5,681 bases of DNA from Pseudomonadota bacterium. Lineage in GTDB: Bacteria; Pseudomonadota; Alphaproteobacteria; Caulobacterales; Caulobacteraceae. The stretch lies in the NCBI GenBank assembly GCA_023436945.1, contig JAEZHG010000328.1:1-5681 (forward strand). Direction: 5' to 3'. Under the pieces are notes generated by a model. It was not told the DNA's origin and searched no databases. It saw nothing but the letters and a program-made list of their open reading frames with translations. The position numbers and the translations under genes were made by a program. Below are positions 1 through 5,680 of the stretch, in pieces. Every line of letters starts with the position of its first letter. The stretch's first letter is position 1.

Positions 1-2
1 TG

Positions 3-683
3 CCCGAGACCAAGGGCGTCTATCATTGCGAGCCTTTGCTGGCATCGGGCGATGTGATCGGCGTGCTCTATCTGGATGCGGCACTGGATGATGAACAGCG
101 CTTCCGCGTCAGCATGCTGACCGAGAATATCTCTTCGGCCATCGTAAACCGCAGGCTTCAGAAAGACCTGAAGGAACAGACTGTCCGTGACCCGCTGACG
201 GGCCTGTTCAACCGCCGCTACATGGTCGAGGCCTTGGGGGTAGAGGTCGCACGCGCCGTGCGCTCGAACGAGCCGCTGTGCGTTATCATGTGCGATGTGG
301 ACTACTTCAAACGCTTCAACGATGAATACGGACACGATGCCGGTGACGAGGTCCTGAAAGTTGTTGCCCGTATCCTGAGCGAGACTTTCCGGGACGGTGA
401 CATTGTCTGCCGGTACGGCGGCGAGGAGTTCACCATCATCGCCCCGCGCACGACCCAGACTGATTTGATCCGGCGCACCGAGGATGTTCGTCAGGCTATC
501 GCCAAGGCGCAGCCGGAACTGCGAGACAAGAAGCTTGGCCCGATCACCATGTCGTTTGGCGTGGCCCAGTGGCAGCCCGAGATGGACCGCGAGGGTATGG
601 ACCTTGTGTCTGCGGCGGACAGCGCGCTGTATGAGGCCAAACATCAGGGACGTAACCGTATCGTCGGTCATGTCGCGGGGTAA
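3..683 (+). CDS. GAF-GGDEF diguanylate cyclase, C-terminal part (5' truncated by window edge)
   Basis: Makes cyclic di-GMP from two GTP; a cytosolic signalling enzyme. The frame is open to the left edge with no stop, so the 226 visible residues are only the C-terminal part; the TTG at 36 is not the real start. Visible residues 1-55 (VIGVLYLD, then a helix with ENISSAIVNRRLQ) look like the end of a GAF sensor domain and a signalling helix. The GGDEF domain begins at RDPLTGLFNRR (62-72). It has the metal-binding aspartate in CDVDYFK (D98), the active-site loop GGEEF (139-143), and the SFGVA strand near 184. An intact RxxD inhibitory site (R130, D133) stands six residues before GGEEF, so product feedback inhibition is expected. 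No EAL domain follows. It converges on mnmA and ends just before a shared hairpin. The family call is firm. The ligand of the GAF domain and the cellular role are unknown; a link to the flagellar genes is inferred from position only. Confidence 0.95.
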   Translation, partial: PETKGVYHCEPLLASGDVIGVLYLDAALDDEQRFRVSMLTENISSAIVNRRLQKDLKEQTVRDPLTGLFNRRYMVEALGVEVARAVRSNEPLCVIMCDVDYFKRFNDEYGHDAGDEVLKVVARILSETFRDGDIVCRYGGEEFTIIAPRTTQTDLIRRTEDVRQAIAKAQPELRDKKLGPITMSFGVAQWQPEMDREGMDLVSAADSALYEAKHQGRNRIVGHVAG

Positions 684-686
684 AGA

Positions 687-715
687 AAAGGGGCTGCCGG
701 ATCGGCAGCCCCTTT
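687..715. terminator. Bidirectional intrinsic terminator between the cyclase gene and mnmA
   Basis: A perfect 13-bp inverted repeat (687-699 and 703-715) with a 3-nt loop GAT; the stem core GGGGCTGCCG is very GC-rich. The cyclase stop codon is 3 bp before it, and the mnmA stop codon is 6 bp beyond it on the other side. T-rich tracts follow on both strands: TTTATCGTTTTA on plus and TTTTCTTTA on minus. It can therefore end both convergent transcripts. The structure is read directly; bidirectional function is inferred. Confidence 0.9.
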
Positions 716-721
716 ATCGTT

Positions 722-1942
722 TTAGATGACCGCTTGGGTGGACTGGATAAAGCCACCGCCCAGAACGCGCTCGTCATCGGCGGGGTCATAGAGGACGCAG
801 GCCTGACCGGGGGCCACGCCTTCTTCGCCCTCGGAAAAGACGACCTTCACCACACCGTCTTCCAATGCCAGATGGGCCTTGGACGGTTGGCGGGTCGAAC
901 GGACGCGGGCCAGAACAGGGGCGTTCTCGGCAGCGGCCTCTTCGATGGTGGCTTGGTCGCCCAGCCAGTTAATTTCTTCCAGCGTCAGGCTGGCGGTCAG
1001 CAGGGCTTCGCGCGGGCCGACGATCACTTGGCGCAGTTCGGGGTTCAGCTTGGTCACGAACAGCGGCTCGCCCACAGCCACGTTCAGGCCGCGACGCTGG
1101 CCGATGGTGTAGTCGGTGATGCCCGAGTGCTTGCCCAGAACGCGACCGTCCATGTGAACGATCTCGCCTGCCTCGCGGCCTTGGGGGCGCAGGCGGTCGA
1201 TCAGGGTGCGATAGTCCCCCGACGGCACGAAGCAGATGTCCTGGCTATCCGGCTTGTTGGCGATACGCAGGCCAAGCGATGCAGCCACACCACGCACCTG
1301 AGGCTTTTCCAGATCGGCCAGCGGGAAGCGCAGGTAGTCAAGCTGTTCCTGAGTGGTCGCAAACAGGAAGTAGGACTGGTCACGCGAGTGGTCGATGGCC
1401 TTGCGCATCTGGGCGCGGTTACCGGCGATAGCGCGACGGACATAGTGGCCCGTCGCCATGGCTTCGGCACCAAGGTCGCGGGCAACGTCCAGCAGGTCGC
1501 GGAACTTGACGGTCTGGTTGCAGCGGATGCACGGAACCGGCGTCTGACCCTTGAGGTAGGAGTCAGCGAATTGGTCGATCACCGCGTCTTTGAACTTGGA
1601 TTCATAATCCAGCACATAGTGCGGGATGCCGATCATGTCGGCGGCCAGACGGGCGTCGTGAATGTCCTGACCCGCGCAGCAGGCACCCTTTTTCCTAAGG
1701 GCCGCGCCGTGATCGTAAAGCTGAAGGGTGACGCCCACCACATCATAGCCCGCCTTGTGCAGCAGGGCGGCGACGACGGTGGAATCCACACCGCCCGACA
1801 TGGCCGCGACAACGCGCGCGCCCTGGGGCAGGCCGACGGCCTGTCGCACGCTCTCGATCGAGGCTTCCATGTCGACGGGCGACATTGGGGCGATATCGGG
1901 AATGGGGCAGGAGAGGTCGTCGATCATAGTCATGCCCGCCAT
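722..1942 (-). CDS. mnmA: tRNA-specific 2-thiouridylase MnmA
   Basis: Adenylates and then thiolates the wobble uridine (U34) of the tRNAs for Lys, Glu and Gln, using sulfur relayed from a cysteine desulfurase; cytosolic. The 406-residue product has the PP-loop ATP motif SGGVDST at residues 49-55. The sulfur-carrying catalytic cysteine is in [11 protein letters not shown] (C141, just before N142, matching the E. coli site), the second active cysteine is in [13 protein letters not shown] (C237), and GHYVRR lies at 165-170. The [11 protein letters not shown] segment (88-98) is of the alphaproteobacterial type. The C-terminal beta-barrel region ends in LGGGFI. The P-loop starts about 35 residues later than in E. 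coli MnmA. The ATG at 1942 gives the longest ATG-initiated form, but no clear Shine-Dalgarno precedes it; M4, M6, M20 or M25 are possible alternatives. It follows sciP on the same strand but is separated from it by a terminator-like hairpin, so it is probably its own transcription unit. Family assignment is firm; only the start is uncertain. Confidence 0.97.
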   Translation of the reverse strand: MAGMTMIDDLSCPIPDIAPMSPVDMEASIESVRQAVGLPQGARVVAAMSGGVDSTVVAALLHKAGYDVVGVTLQLYDHGAALRKKGACCAGQDIHDARLAADMIGIPHYVLDYESKFKDAVIDQFADSYLKGQTPVPCIRCNQTVKFRDLLDVARDLGAEAMATGHYVRRAIAGNRAQMRKAIDHSRDQSYFLFATTQEQLDYLRFPLADLEKPQVRGVAASLGLRIANKPDSQDICFVPSGDYRTLIDRLRPQGREAGEIVHMDGRVLGKHSGITDYTIGQRRGLNVAVGEPLFVTKLNPELRQVIVGPREALLTASLTLEEINWLGDQATIEEAAAENAPVLARVRSTRQPSKAHLALEDGVVKVVFSEGEEGVAPGQACVLYDPADDERVLGGGFIQSTQAVI

Positions 1943-1994
1943 TTAGGCGTTAAGCGGTGCGATTTCGAGGCCATAGCGGTCACATGAGACTAAA

Positions 1995-2037
1995 ATTGAA
2001 GAAGGGCCGCTCCTTTACGGATGCGGCCCTGTCAATT
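1995..2037 (-). terminator. Probable intrinsic terminator of sciP
   Basis: An inverted repeat with core arms AGGGCCGC (2003-2010) and GCGGCCCT (2023-2030). It is extended inside by TCC/GGA (2011-2013 and 2019-2021) and outside by AATTGA/TCAATT (1995-2000 and 2032-2037) across a small internal loop. It begins about 18 bp after the sciP stop. On the minus strand the core stem is followed by a T-rich run (TCTTCAATTTTAG), as expected for a terminator in the sciP direction. The long loop and imperfect T-tract make it weaker than the hairpin at 687. The rest of the 1943-2055 gap shows no convincing mnmA promoter. Confidence 0.65.
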
Positions 2038-2055
2038 CGACGCTGATTTATAGGC

Positions 2056-2340
2056 TCAGTCGCGGTAGCTCTGAATGCGCGTGGTGCGCAGACCTTGCAT
2101 ACCCCATTTGTCGATAGCCTTTTGCCAGGCCGCAAATTCTTCTGCGGTCAGGCGGTAACGTTTGAGGTCTTCCTCAACGCTGATCAGTCCACCGCGAACG
2201 GCGGCCACCACTTCGGCCTTGCGACGGATCACCCAGCGGTTCGTATCCGCCGGAGGAAGGTCACGAAGCGTAAGCGGCGTACCCGTCGGGCCGACCACAT
2301 ATTGTTCGCCATTACTATTTAGGCGTCGCTCTTGCAGCAT
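2056..2340 (-). CDS. sciP: SciP, small CtrA-inhibitory helix-turn-helix regulator (DUF1153 family)
   Basis: A cytosolic transcription regulator. In Caulobacter crescentus SciP binds CtrA and/or DNA and blocks transcription from CtrA-activated promoters in swarmer cells. The 94-residue product matches the DUF1153 family in length and pattern. A conserved N-terminal stretch (YVVGPTGTPLTLRDLPP, 14-30) precedes RWVIRRKAEVVAAVRGGLIS (35-54), and then a second helical part with EED, RYRLTAEEF (61-69) and W72. This is a trp-repressor-like helix-turn-helix typical of the family. The start is well fixed: an in-frame TAG lies 6 bp upstream of the ATG and AAAGAGG sits 9 bp before it. It lies just after flgE on the same strand, a flagellar neighbourhood like that of sciP in Caulobacter as I recall it. 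A CtrA-like box lies about 56-70 bp upstream, suggesting CtrA activation of its own inhibitor. Identity is judged by family pattern recalled from memory, not by alignment; the role in this species is inferred. Confidence 0.9.
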   Translation of the reverse strand: MLQERRLNSNGEQYVVGPTGTPLTLRDLPPADTNRWVIRRKAEVVAAVRGGLISVEEDLKRYRLTAEEFAAWQKAIDKWGMQGLRTTRIQSYRD

Positions 2341-2349
2341 GGGCTAATG

Positions 2350-2356
2350 CCTCTTT
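2350..2356 (-). promoter_or_regulatory. Ribosome binding site of sciP
   Basis: On the minus strand AAAGAGG lies 9 nt before the ATG at 2340. Together with the in-frame TAG 6 bp upstream of that ATG, it fixes the sciP start. Confidence 0.7.
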
Positions 2357-2378
2357 CACCACCATCACCACTACGCTC

Positions 2379-2384
2379 AACATA
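2379..2384 (-). promoter_or_regulatory. Weak candidate -10 element for sciP
   Basis: TATGTT on the minus strand, 12 bp downstream of the CtrA-like box. That places the box over the -35 region, the arrangement usual for CtrA-activated promoters. It would start transcription near 2372 and give a leader of about 30 nt. The hexamer is a poor match on its own and is supported mainly by its position. Confidence 0.35.
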
Positions 2385-2395
2385 CAGGCCTCCCG

Positions 2396-2410
2396 CTAAG
2401 GCCAATTTAA
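2396..2410 (-). promoter_or_regulatory. Candidate CtrA binding box upstream of sciP
   Basis: Minus strand reads TTAA-ATTGGCC-TTAG: two half-sites with exactly 7 bp between them, against the known CtrA consensus TTAA-N7-TTAA (7 of 8 conserved bases). It sits 56-70 bp upstream of the sciP start, between flgE and sciP, in a comparatively AT-rich non-coding stretch. Transcription of sciP by CtrA is established in Caulobacter crescentus; binding here is inferred. Confidence 0.6.
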
Positions 2411-2446
2411 GCGATGTGGTGAAGGAATGGCTAATATCGAGCAATG

Positions 2447-2473
2447 TTCTGTAGCCAAGCTTGGATTACAGAA
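2447..2473. repeat. Interrupted dyad in the flgE-sciP gap
   Basis: TTCTGTA (2447-2453) is mirrored by TACAGAA (2467-2473) around the perfect 10-bp palindrome CCAAGCTTGG (2455-2464), with a 1-nt and a 2-nt offset between the nested parts. A further AGCCAAGC match in inverted orientation (GCTTGGCT, 2515-2522) lies next to the flgE stop, so the minus-strand RNA could also pair over that distance. No T-tract follows on the minus strand, so it is not a standard intrinsic terminator. It may be an operator or an mRNA 3'-end structure; the function is unknown. Confidence 0.5.
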
Positions 2474-2526
2474 ACCTCGAGTTTACTAATACTAACGGGG
2501 CCTTACCGGATCGGGCTTGGCTGTAA

Positions 2527-3948
2527 TTAACGCTTAATGTTGATCAGCTCCGCGAGCATCTCGTCCGCGGTGGTGATGATCTTCGACGAAGCGGAGTAGG
2601 CGCGCTGGGTCGTGATCAGGCTGGTGAACTCGGCCGAGAGGTCCACGGTCGAGGCTTCCAGCTGCGATGCACCGATCAGGCCCGCCCCCCCCGTACCCGG
2701 TGCCTTCAGGTTGAAGGTGCCCGAGTTCTGGCTGACGCGATAAGCGTTGCCCGAGACTTCCGTCAGGTTGTCGGTGGACGGGAAGGTGGCAATGGCGACC
2801 TGTGCGATTTTGCGCATCACGCCATTGTCGAAGACGGCGGTCACAAAGCCCGTGTCGTCGATCTGGATCTCGGTCAGGTTGCCGAAGGCCGTGCCGTTGG
2901 TAAAGGTCGCCTGTACGAAGCTGGTGCTGTCGTACTGGGTCAGACCGCCCGCCGAGGCGTTCAGATCAAAGATGATGCTCTGTGCGCCGATGCCGTAGGC
3001 TGCGCTCCACTGGCCATCGACAACGTTGGGGTCGGTCACGCCCACCGGCATGGTGCCGTCCGAACCGGTCAGGACCAGTGTTGCGTTGTTCGGATCTGCA
3101 AACAGGGCATCTTCACCCAGAGCCTGCATGGCGGCAACATTCAGACGGCCATCCTGGGTGAAGACGACCTTACCCGACTTCAGCAGACCATTGGCAGAAG
3201 TGACCATGCCTTCAGGAGCGTGGATTTCGGCATCCCACTCGTTGGCATTGGCCGACTTCAGGAACGAAACGGTGATGTTGCGCTGGCCGCCCTTGGTGTC
3301 GGACACCGGAATGGTGATCTGGAAGTCCGGTTTGATGCCGGTGTTGTTGTCCGGATTATAGGCGGCGAGCGCACCGGCGGTGTAAGCCGGCGTGCCGGCA
3401 TAGGGTTCGGTGCTGGACTTCAGGTTGGCGTTCAGGCCCACGCGGGTGGTCGGCTCCGATGCACCGCCGACCGAACCGACGTTGATGGTGTTCAGACGGC
3501 TCATGTCCGACGGGTCGAGATTGACGTTGCCGTCTTCATCGACCGGCCAGCCTTGCAGATAATAACCCGAGGTGTTCTGCAGATAGCCCAGCTCGTCGAT
3601 CTTGAACGCGCCCGCGCGGGTGAACAGACGGGTGTCTGCCAGCGTCAGGTTCTCTGACTTTTCGGTCACGACGAAGAAGCCCTGACCTGCGATGGCAAGG
3701 TCGGTGGCCGAGGTGGTGCGTTGCAGCTGTCCGGGCTGGCTGATGAAGTGGCGAGTGTTCGCCTTCACGCCGCCTGCGGAATAGGACACACCCTGCGACT
3801 GGGTGTTTACGACGGTCGAGAATTCGGTGGCCACGCGCTTGTAGCCGACAGTGTTCACGTTCGCGATGTTCTGCGAAATCGAGGACAGGGCTGCTGCGTT
3901 GGAGGCCAGACCGGAGACCCCGGCCAACATGGCGCCGTTAATGCTCAT
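2527..3948 (-). CDS. flgE: Flagellar hook protein FlgE
   Basis: Structural subunit of the flagellar hook, exported by the flagellar type III apparatus and polymerised outside the cell under the FlgD cap. The 473-residue product has the rod/hook N-terminal signature SQNIANVNTVGYKR (25-38), DLAIAGQGFFVV (83-94), a central FlaE-like region starting near 135-180, and a variable surface domain in the middle. The C-terminal coiled segment runs from LEASTVDLSAEF (430-441) through ITTQRAYSASSKII to the end. The intact N- and C-terminal helices and the long variable middle favour FlgE over the shorter rod proteins FlgF and FlgG. The ATG at 3948 is preceded by AAGGAAA 7 nt upstream, overlapping the flgD stop. 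It is the last gene of fliK-flgD-flgE. At about 49 kDa by length it is clearly smaller than the roughly 70 kDa hook protein of C. crescentus, most likely by loss or absence of surface-domain material. Confidence 0.95.
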   Translation of the reverse strand: MSINGAMLAGVSGLASNAAALSSISQNIANVNTVGYKRVATEFSTVVNTQSQGVSYSAGGVKANTRHFISQPGQLQRTTSATDLAIAGQGFFVVTEKSENLTLADTRLFTRAGAFKIDELGYLQNTSGYYLQGWPVDEDGNVNLDPSDMSRLNTINVGSVGGASEPTTRVGLNANLKSSTEPYAGTPAYTAGALAAYNPDNNTGIKPDFQITIPVSDTKGGQRNITVSFLKSANANEWDAEIHAPEGMVTSANGLLKSGKVVFTQDGRLNVAAMQALGEDALFADPNNATLVLTGSDGTMPVGVTDPNVVDGQWSAAYGIGAQSIIFDLNASAGGLTQYDSTSFVQATFTNGTAFGNLTEIQIDDTGFVTAVFDNGVMRKIAQVAIATFPSTDNLTEVSGNAYRVSQNSGTFNLKAPGTGGAGLIGASQLEASTVDLSAEFTSLITTQRAYSASSKIITTADEMLAELINIKR

Positions 3949-3955
3949 GACTGGG

Positions 3956-3962
3956 TTTCCTT
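3956..3962 (-). promoter_or_regulatory. Ribosome binding site of flgE
   Basis: AAGGAAA on the minus strand, 7 nt before the flgE ATG. It overlaps the TAA stop of flgD, which fits translational coupling and supports the chosen start. Confidence 0.7.
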
Positions 3963-4722
3963 AGGACAGATACGAAAGAGGGTTGAGGGCGTTAGCGAGG
4001 GTGCCGAGCAGGGACGGATCGTCTTCTTCGGCATCGGCAGGCGGCGGTGTTGTGGTTGCTGCCCGCTCCTCAAGTGAAATCAGGTTCTCAAGCGGCAGGA
4101 TCGACTTGCCGATGGTGACGTAGGCGGTGCCGTCGTACATCTCGACCGAGGTGACGCGGCCACGCACAAGGGTCTGACTCTGGATGGCCTTGTCGGCGGC
4201 ATCCTTGGCCGTGACGCGCAGCGAATAGACGCCGCCGTCATCCAGCTGGCCACCGCCCGTGGTCTTGCCATCCCAGACAAAGTCGTGAACGCCGGTGGTC
4301 TTTTCAGGCGCATCGCCGCGCCAGACGACCTGACCCTTGGCGTTCAGGACTTCCAGCGAAACGGTCTTGGCGTTTTCGCCCAGTTCGTAAGACCAGTTGG
4401 CCGTGCCGTCTTCCAGGCGCACAGTCGACCAGATGGCCGTGGCCTCCTTGCCTATATAGGCGGCAGCGTTCGACAGGGCGCTGCCGTTCTGGGCCTCGAC
4501 CAGACCTTTGAGCAGGTCGTTGGTCAGCAATTGCTGCTCCACGCCCGCCATCTGGGTCAGCTGTGCGGTGAACTCGTTGGAGTCCAGCGGGGACAGCGGG
4601 TCCTGGTTCTTCAACTGGGTGGTCAGAAGCGTCAGGAAGGTTTCGAAATTGTCGAACAGCTTGATCGAACCGGAGGAAATCCGGCTCTCGGCGTTCGATG
4701 TGGAGCTTACGGCATCAACCAT
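3961..4722 (-). CDS. flgD: Flagellar hook assembly scaffold (hook cap) protein FlgD
   Basis: Forms the temporary cap at the growing hook tip that guides FlgE assembly; exported and later lost. The 253-residue protein has the diagnostic N-terminal block FLTLLTTQLKNQDPLSPLDS (29-48) followed by NEFTAQLTQMAGVEQ (49-63). A FlgD Ig/fibronectin-like region follows at roughly 100-180 (VVWRGD, HDFVWDGKTTGGG, GGVYSLRV). The typical closing beta segment VRGRVTSVEMYDG (187-199) comes next and runs to about 218. The last 35 residues form a tail: proline- and acid-rich (TTTPPPADAEEDDP), then a short hydrophobic end (SLLGTLANALNPLSYLS). Such a tail lies beyond the core FlgD fold and its role is unknown. 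The start lies 4 bp after the fliK stop, with GAAGGT about 8-9 nt upstream inside the last codons of fliK. No internal promoter is convincing, so it is probably read from the fliK promoter outside the window. Confidence 0.96.
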   Translation of the reverse strand: MVDAVSSTSNAESRISSGSIKLFDNFETFLTLLTTQLKNQDPLSPLDSNEFTAQLTQMAGVEQQLLTNDLLKGLVEAQNGSALSNAAAYIGKEATAIWSTVRLEDGTANWSYELGENAKTVSLEVLNAKGQVVWRGDAPEKTTGVHDFVWDGKTTGGGQLDDGGVYSLRVTAKDAADKAIQSQTLVRGRVTSVEMYDGTAYVTIGKSILPLENLISLEERAATTTPPPADAEEDDPSLLGTLANALNPLSYLS

Positions 4723-4726
4723 CGGC

Positions 4727-5680
4727 TCAGACCTTCATGTCGACGCCGCGGGGCGTCAGGGTAACAGATTGCCAGACAGGGGCGCTGATCGGATCGGCGG
4801 CCTCTGCGATACGGTTTGCGCCCGCAAAGGCACGACGACCCGGACGATCGTCCGAGAAGAACTGGTTGAACCCACCGCGCGACTGGCTCTCGCGGTCGGT
4901 GAACTCCAGCGCATTGTCCGCGACGTTGAAGCCTGCCTCGGCCAGTTGGCGGCGCAGTTCTTCGGCGCGGGCGCGCATTTCATTGGCCGCTGCGGGGGTG
5001 TCGAACACCATGCGGGCCTGAAGCTGGCCGTCGCGGCCGACTTCCATGGTCACATCGACGGTGCCGAGCGTCTCGGGCGTCAGGACCATGTCAAAGCGGG
5101 CGACGCGCTGGCCCATCTTGGTGATGAAGTGGGCCGCCAGTTCCGCTGTGGTGCGCAGATTGGCCAGCGAAAGCTTGCTGTCCTGCGGATGCTCCAGAGC
5201 AACATCCACGCCTTCAGGGGCGCGGTCCGTCGAAAGCGGCTGCGTCTCGGTGGCGGCATCAGCGCCCAGATCGGCCATTACAGGGATGGCGGCTTCTGCG
5301 GCGACAACCGGCTTGGCGGCAGGGGCTGCGGTTTGCGCTACGCCTTGTGTCGGGGTTGGCTCGACGCTTTCAGCGTCTGCACGGACAGGCTCGGTATCAA
5401 TGCGCGGGGCAGTGTTGTGGGCTTCGGCGAGACGACGCAGGGTTTGCAGCGGCTGGGGCTGCGGGGTGCCAGTCGCTTGAGCGGCAGCATTGGCCTGAAG
5501 GTGGGCGCGGATATTGGCCTGTTCCGGCAGGGACGCGCGGACGGCTTCACGAGCGGCTTGTTCGCGGACGGCCTGCGGAAGCTCGGGGATTTCCGCTTGC
5601 GGCTCGTTGGCATCCTCTGCGACCGGAGCAGCAGCCTTGGCGAGCAGAGCATCCAGAGCGCGAACCGAGGTGCGGGCCGC
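4727..5680 (-). CDS. fliK: Flagellar hook-length control protein FliK, C-terminal part (5' truncated by window edge)
   Basis: FliK is secreted during hook growth, gauges hook length and switches export from hook to filament substrates. The frame is open from the right edge to the TGA at 4727, giving 317 visible residues. The ATG at 5278 is only an internal methionine (visible residue 135), because no stop separates it from the upstream codons. Visible residues 1-165 are low-complexity, rich in Ala, Pro, Gln and Glu, as in FliK ruler regions. The C-terminal Flg_hook domain spans about 172-252 and carries the LTPETLGTVDVTMEV signature (200-214) and a helix with EELRRQLAEAGFNV. A 65-residue tail follows (RGGFNQFF near 269-276, ending VDMKV). 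It is the first visible gene of a fliK-flgD-flgE operon, matching the Caulobacter hook operon order as I recall it. The identity of the C-terminal domain is firm; total length and start are not visible. Confidence 0.92.
   Translation of the reverse strand, partial: AARTSVRALDALLAKAAAPVAEDANEPQAEIPELPQAVREQAAREAVRASLPEQANIRAHLQANAAAQATGTPQPQPLQTLRRLAEAHNTAPRIDTEPVRADAESVEPTPTQGVAQTAAPAAKPVVAAEAAIPVMADLGADAATETQPLSTDRAPEGVDVALEHPQDSKLSLANLRTTAELAAHFITKMGQRVARFDMVLTPETLGTVDVTMEVGRDGQLQARMVFDTPAAANEMRARAEELRRQLAEAGFNVADNALEFTDRESQSRGGFNQFFSDDRPGRRAFAGANRIAEAADPISAPVWQSVTLTPRGVDMKV
4731..4736 (-). promoter_or_regulatory. Ribosome binding site of flgD inside the end of fliK
   Basis: GAAGGT on the minus strand falls in the last two sense codons of fliK (AAG GTC), with 9 nt from AAGG to the flgD ATG. 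This arrangement suggests coupled translation and supports the flgD start. Confidence 0.65.

Larger units (their letters stand above)
2341..2526. other. Non-coding flgE-sciP control region
   Basis: This 186-bp stretch has visibly lower GC than the genes around it and no plausible gene. It holds the sciP ribosome binding site, the -10 candidate, the CtrA-like box and the dyad listed separately. A GTGGTGATGGTGGTG run (minus strand) lies just upstream of the ribosome binding site. No clear intrinsic terminator for flgE was seen, so flgE transcripts may read into sciP. Confidence 0.7.

Noticed and set aside
734..1987. A 417-codon open frame on the plus strand opposite mnmA
   Set aside because: It lies almost wholly antisense to a firmly identified mnmA, its translation resembles no family I know, and long antisense open frames are common in GC-rich genes. 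The protein has no start support.
2315..2365. Short minus-strand frame of 16 codons (MVVKEALAHAARATPK) overlapping the sciP start
   Set aside because: It could be a small upstream reading frame, but it has no ribosome binding site and no conservation evidence; a frame this short is expected by chance.
2355..2372. CACCACCATCACCAC run resembling a poly-histidine tag
   Set aside because: It is in non-coding DNA upstream of sciP with no gene on the plus strand; there is no sign of vector sequence around it.
2441..2464. Possible sigma-54 promoter TGGC...TTGC on the minus strand upstream of sciP
   Set aside because: The gap between TGGC and TTGC is 9 bp where 7 is required; sigma-54 spacing is strict.
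2527..2537. TTAA-N3-TTAA at the flgE stop as a CtrA site
   Set aside because: Spacing is 3 rather than 7 bp and the bases are explained by the terminal codons and TAA stop of flgE.
4527..4541. A sigma-54-like TGG-N8-TTGC match on the minus strand inside flgD
   Set aside because: The -24/-12 spacing fits and hook genes in Caulobacter use sigma-54, but the match falls in the conserved GVEQQLL codons nearly 600 bp before flgE and the bases between do not fit the fuller consensus. Most likely chance.
5338..5652. A 104-codon minus-strand frame at the right end
   Set aside because: It is out of frame with fliK, whose own frame is open without stops to the window edge and has the expected low-complexity composition.
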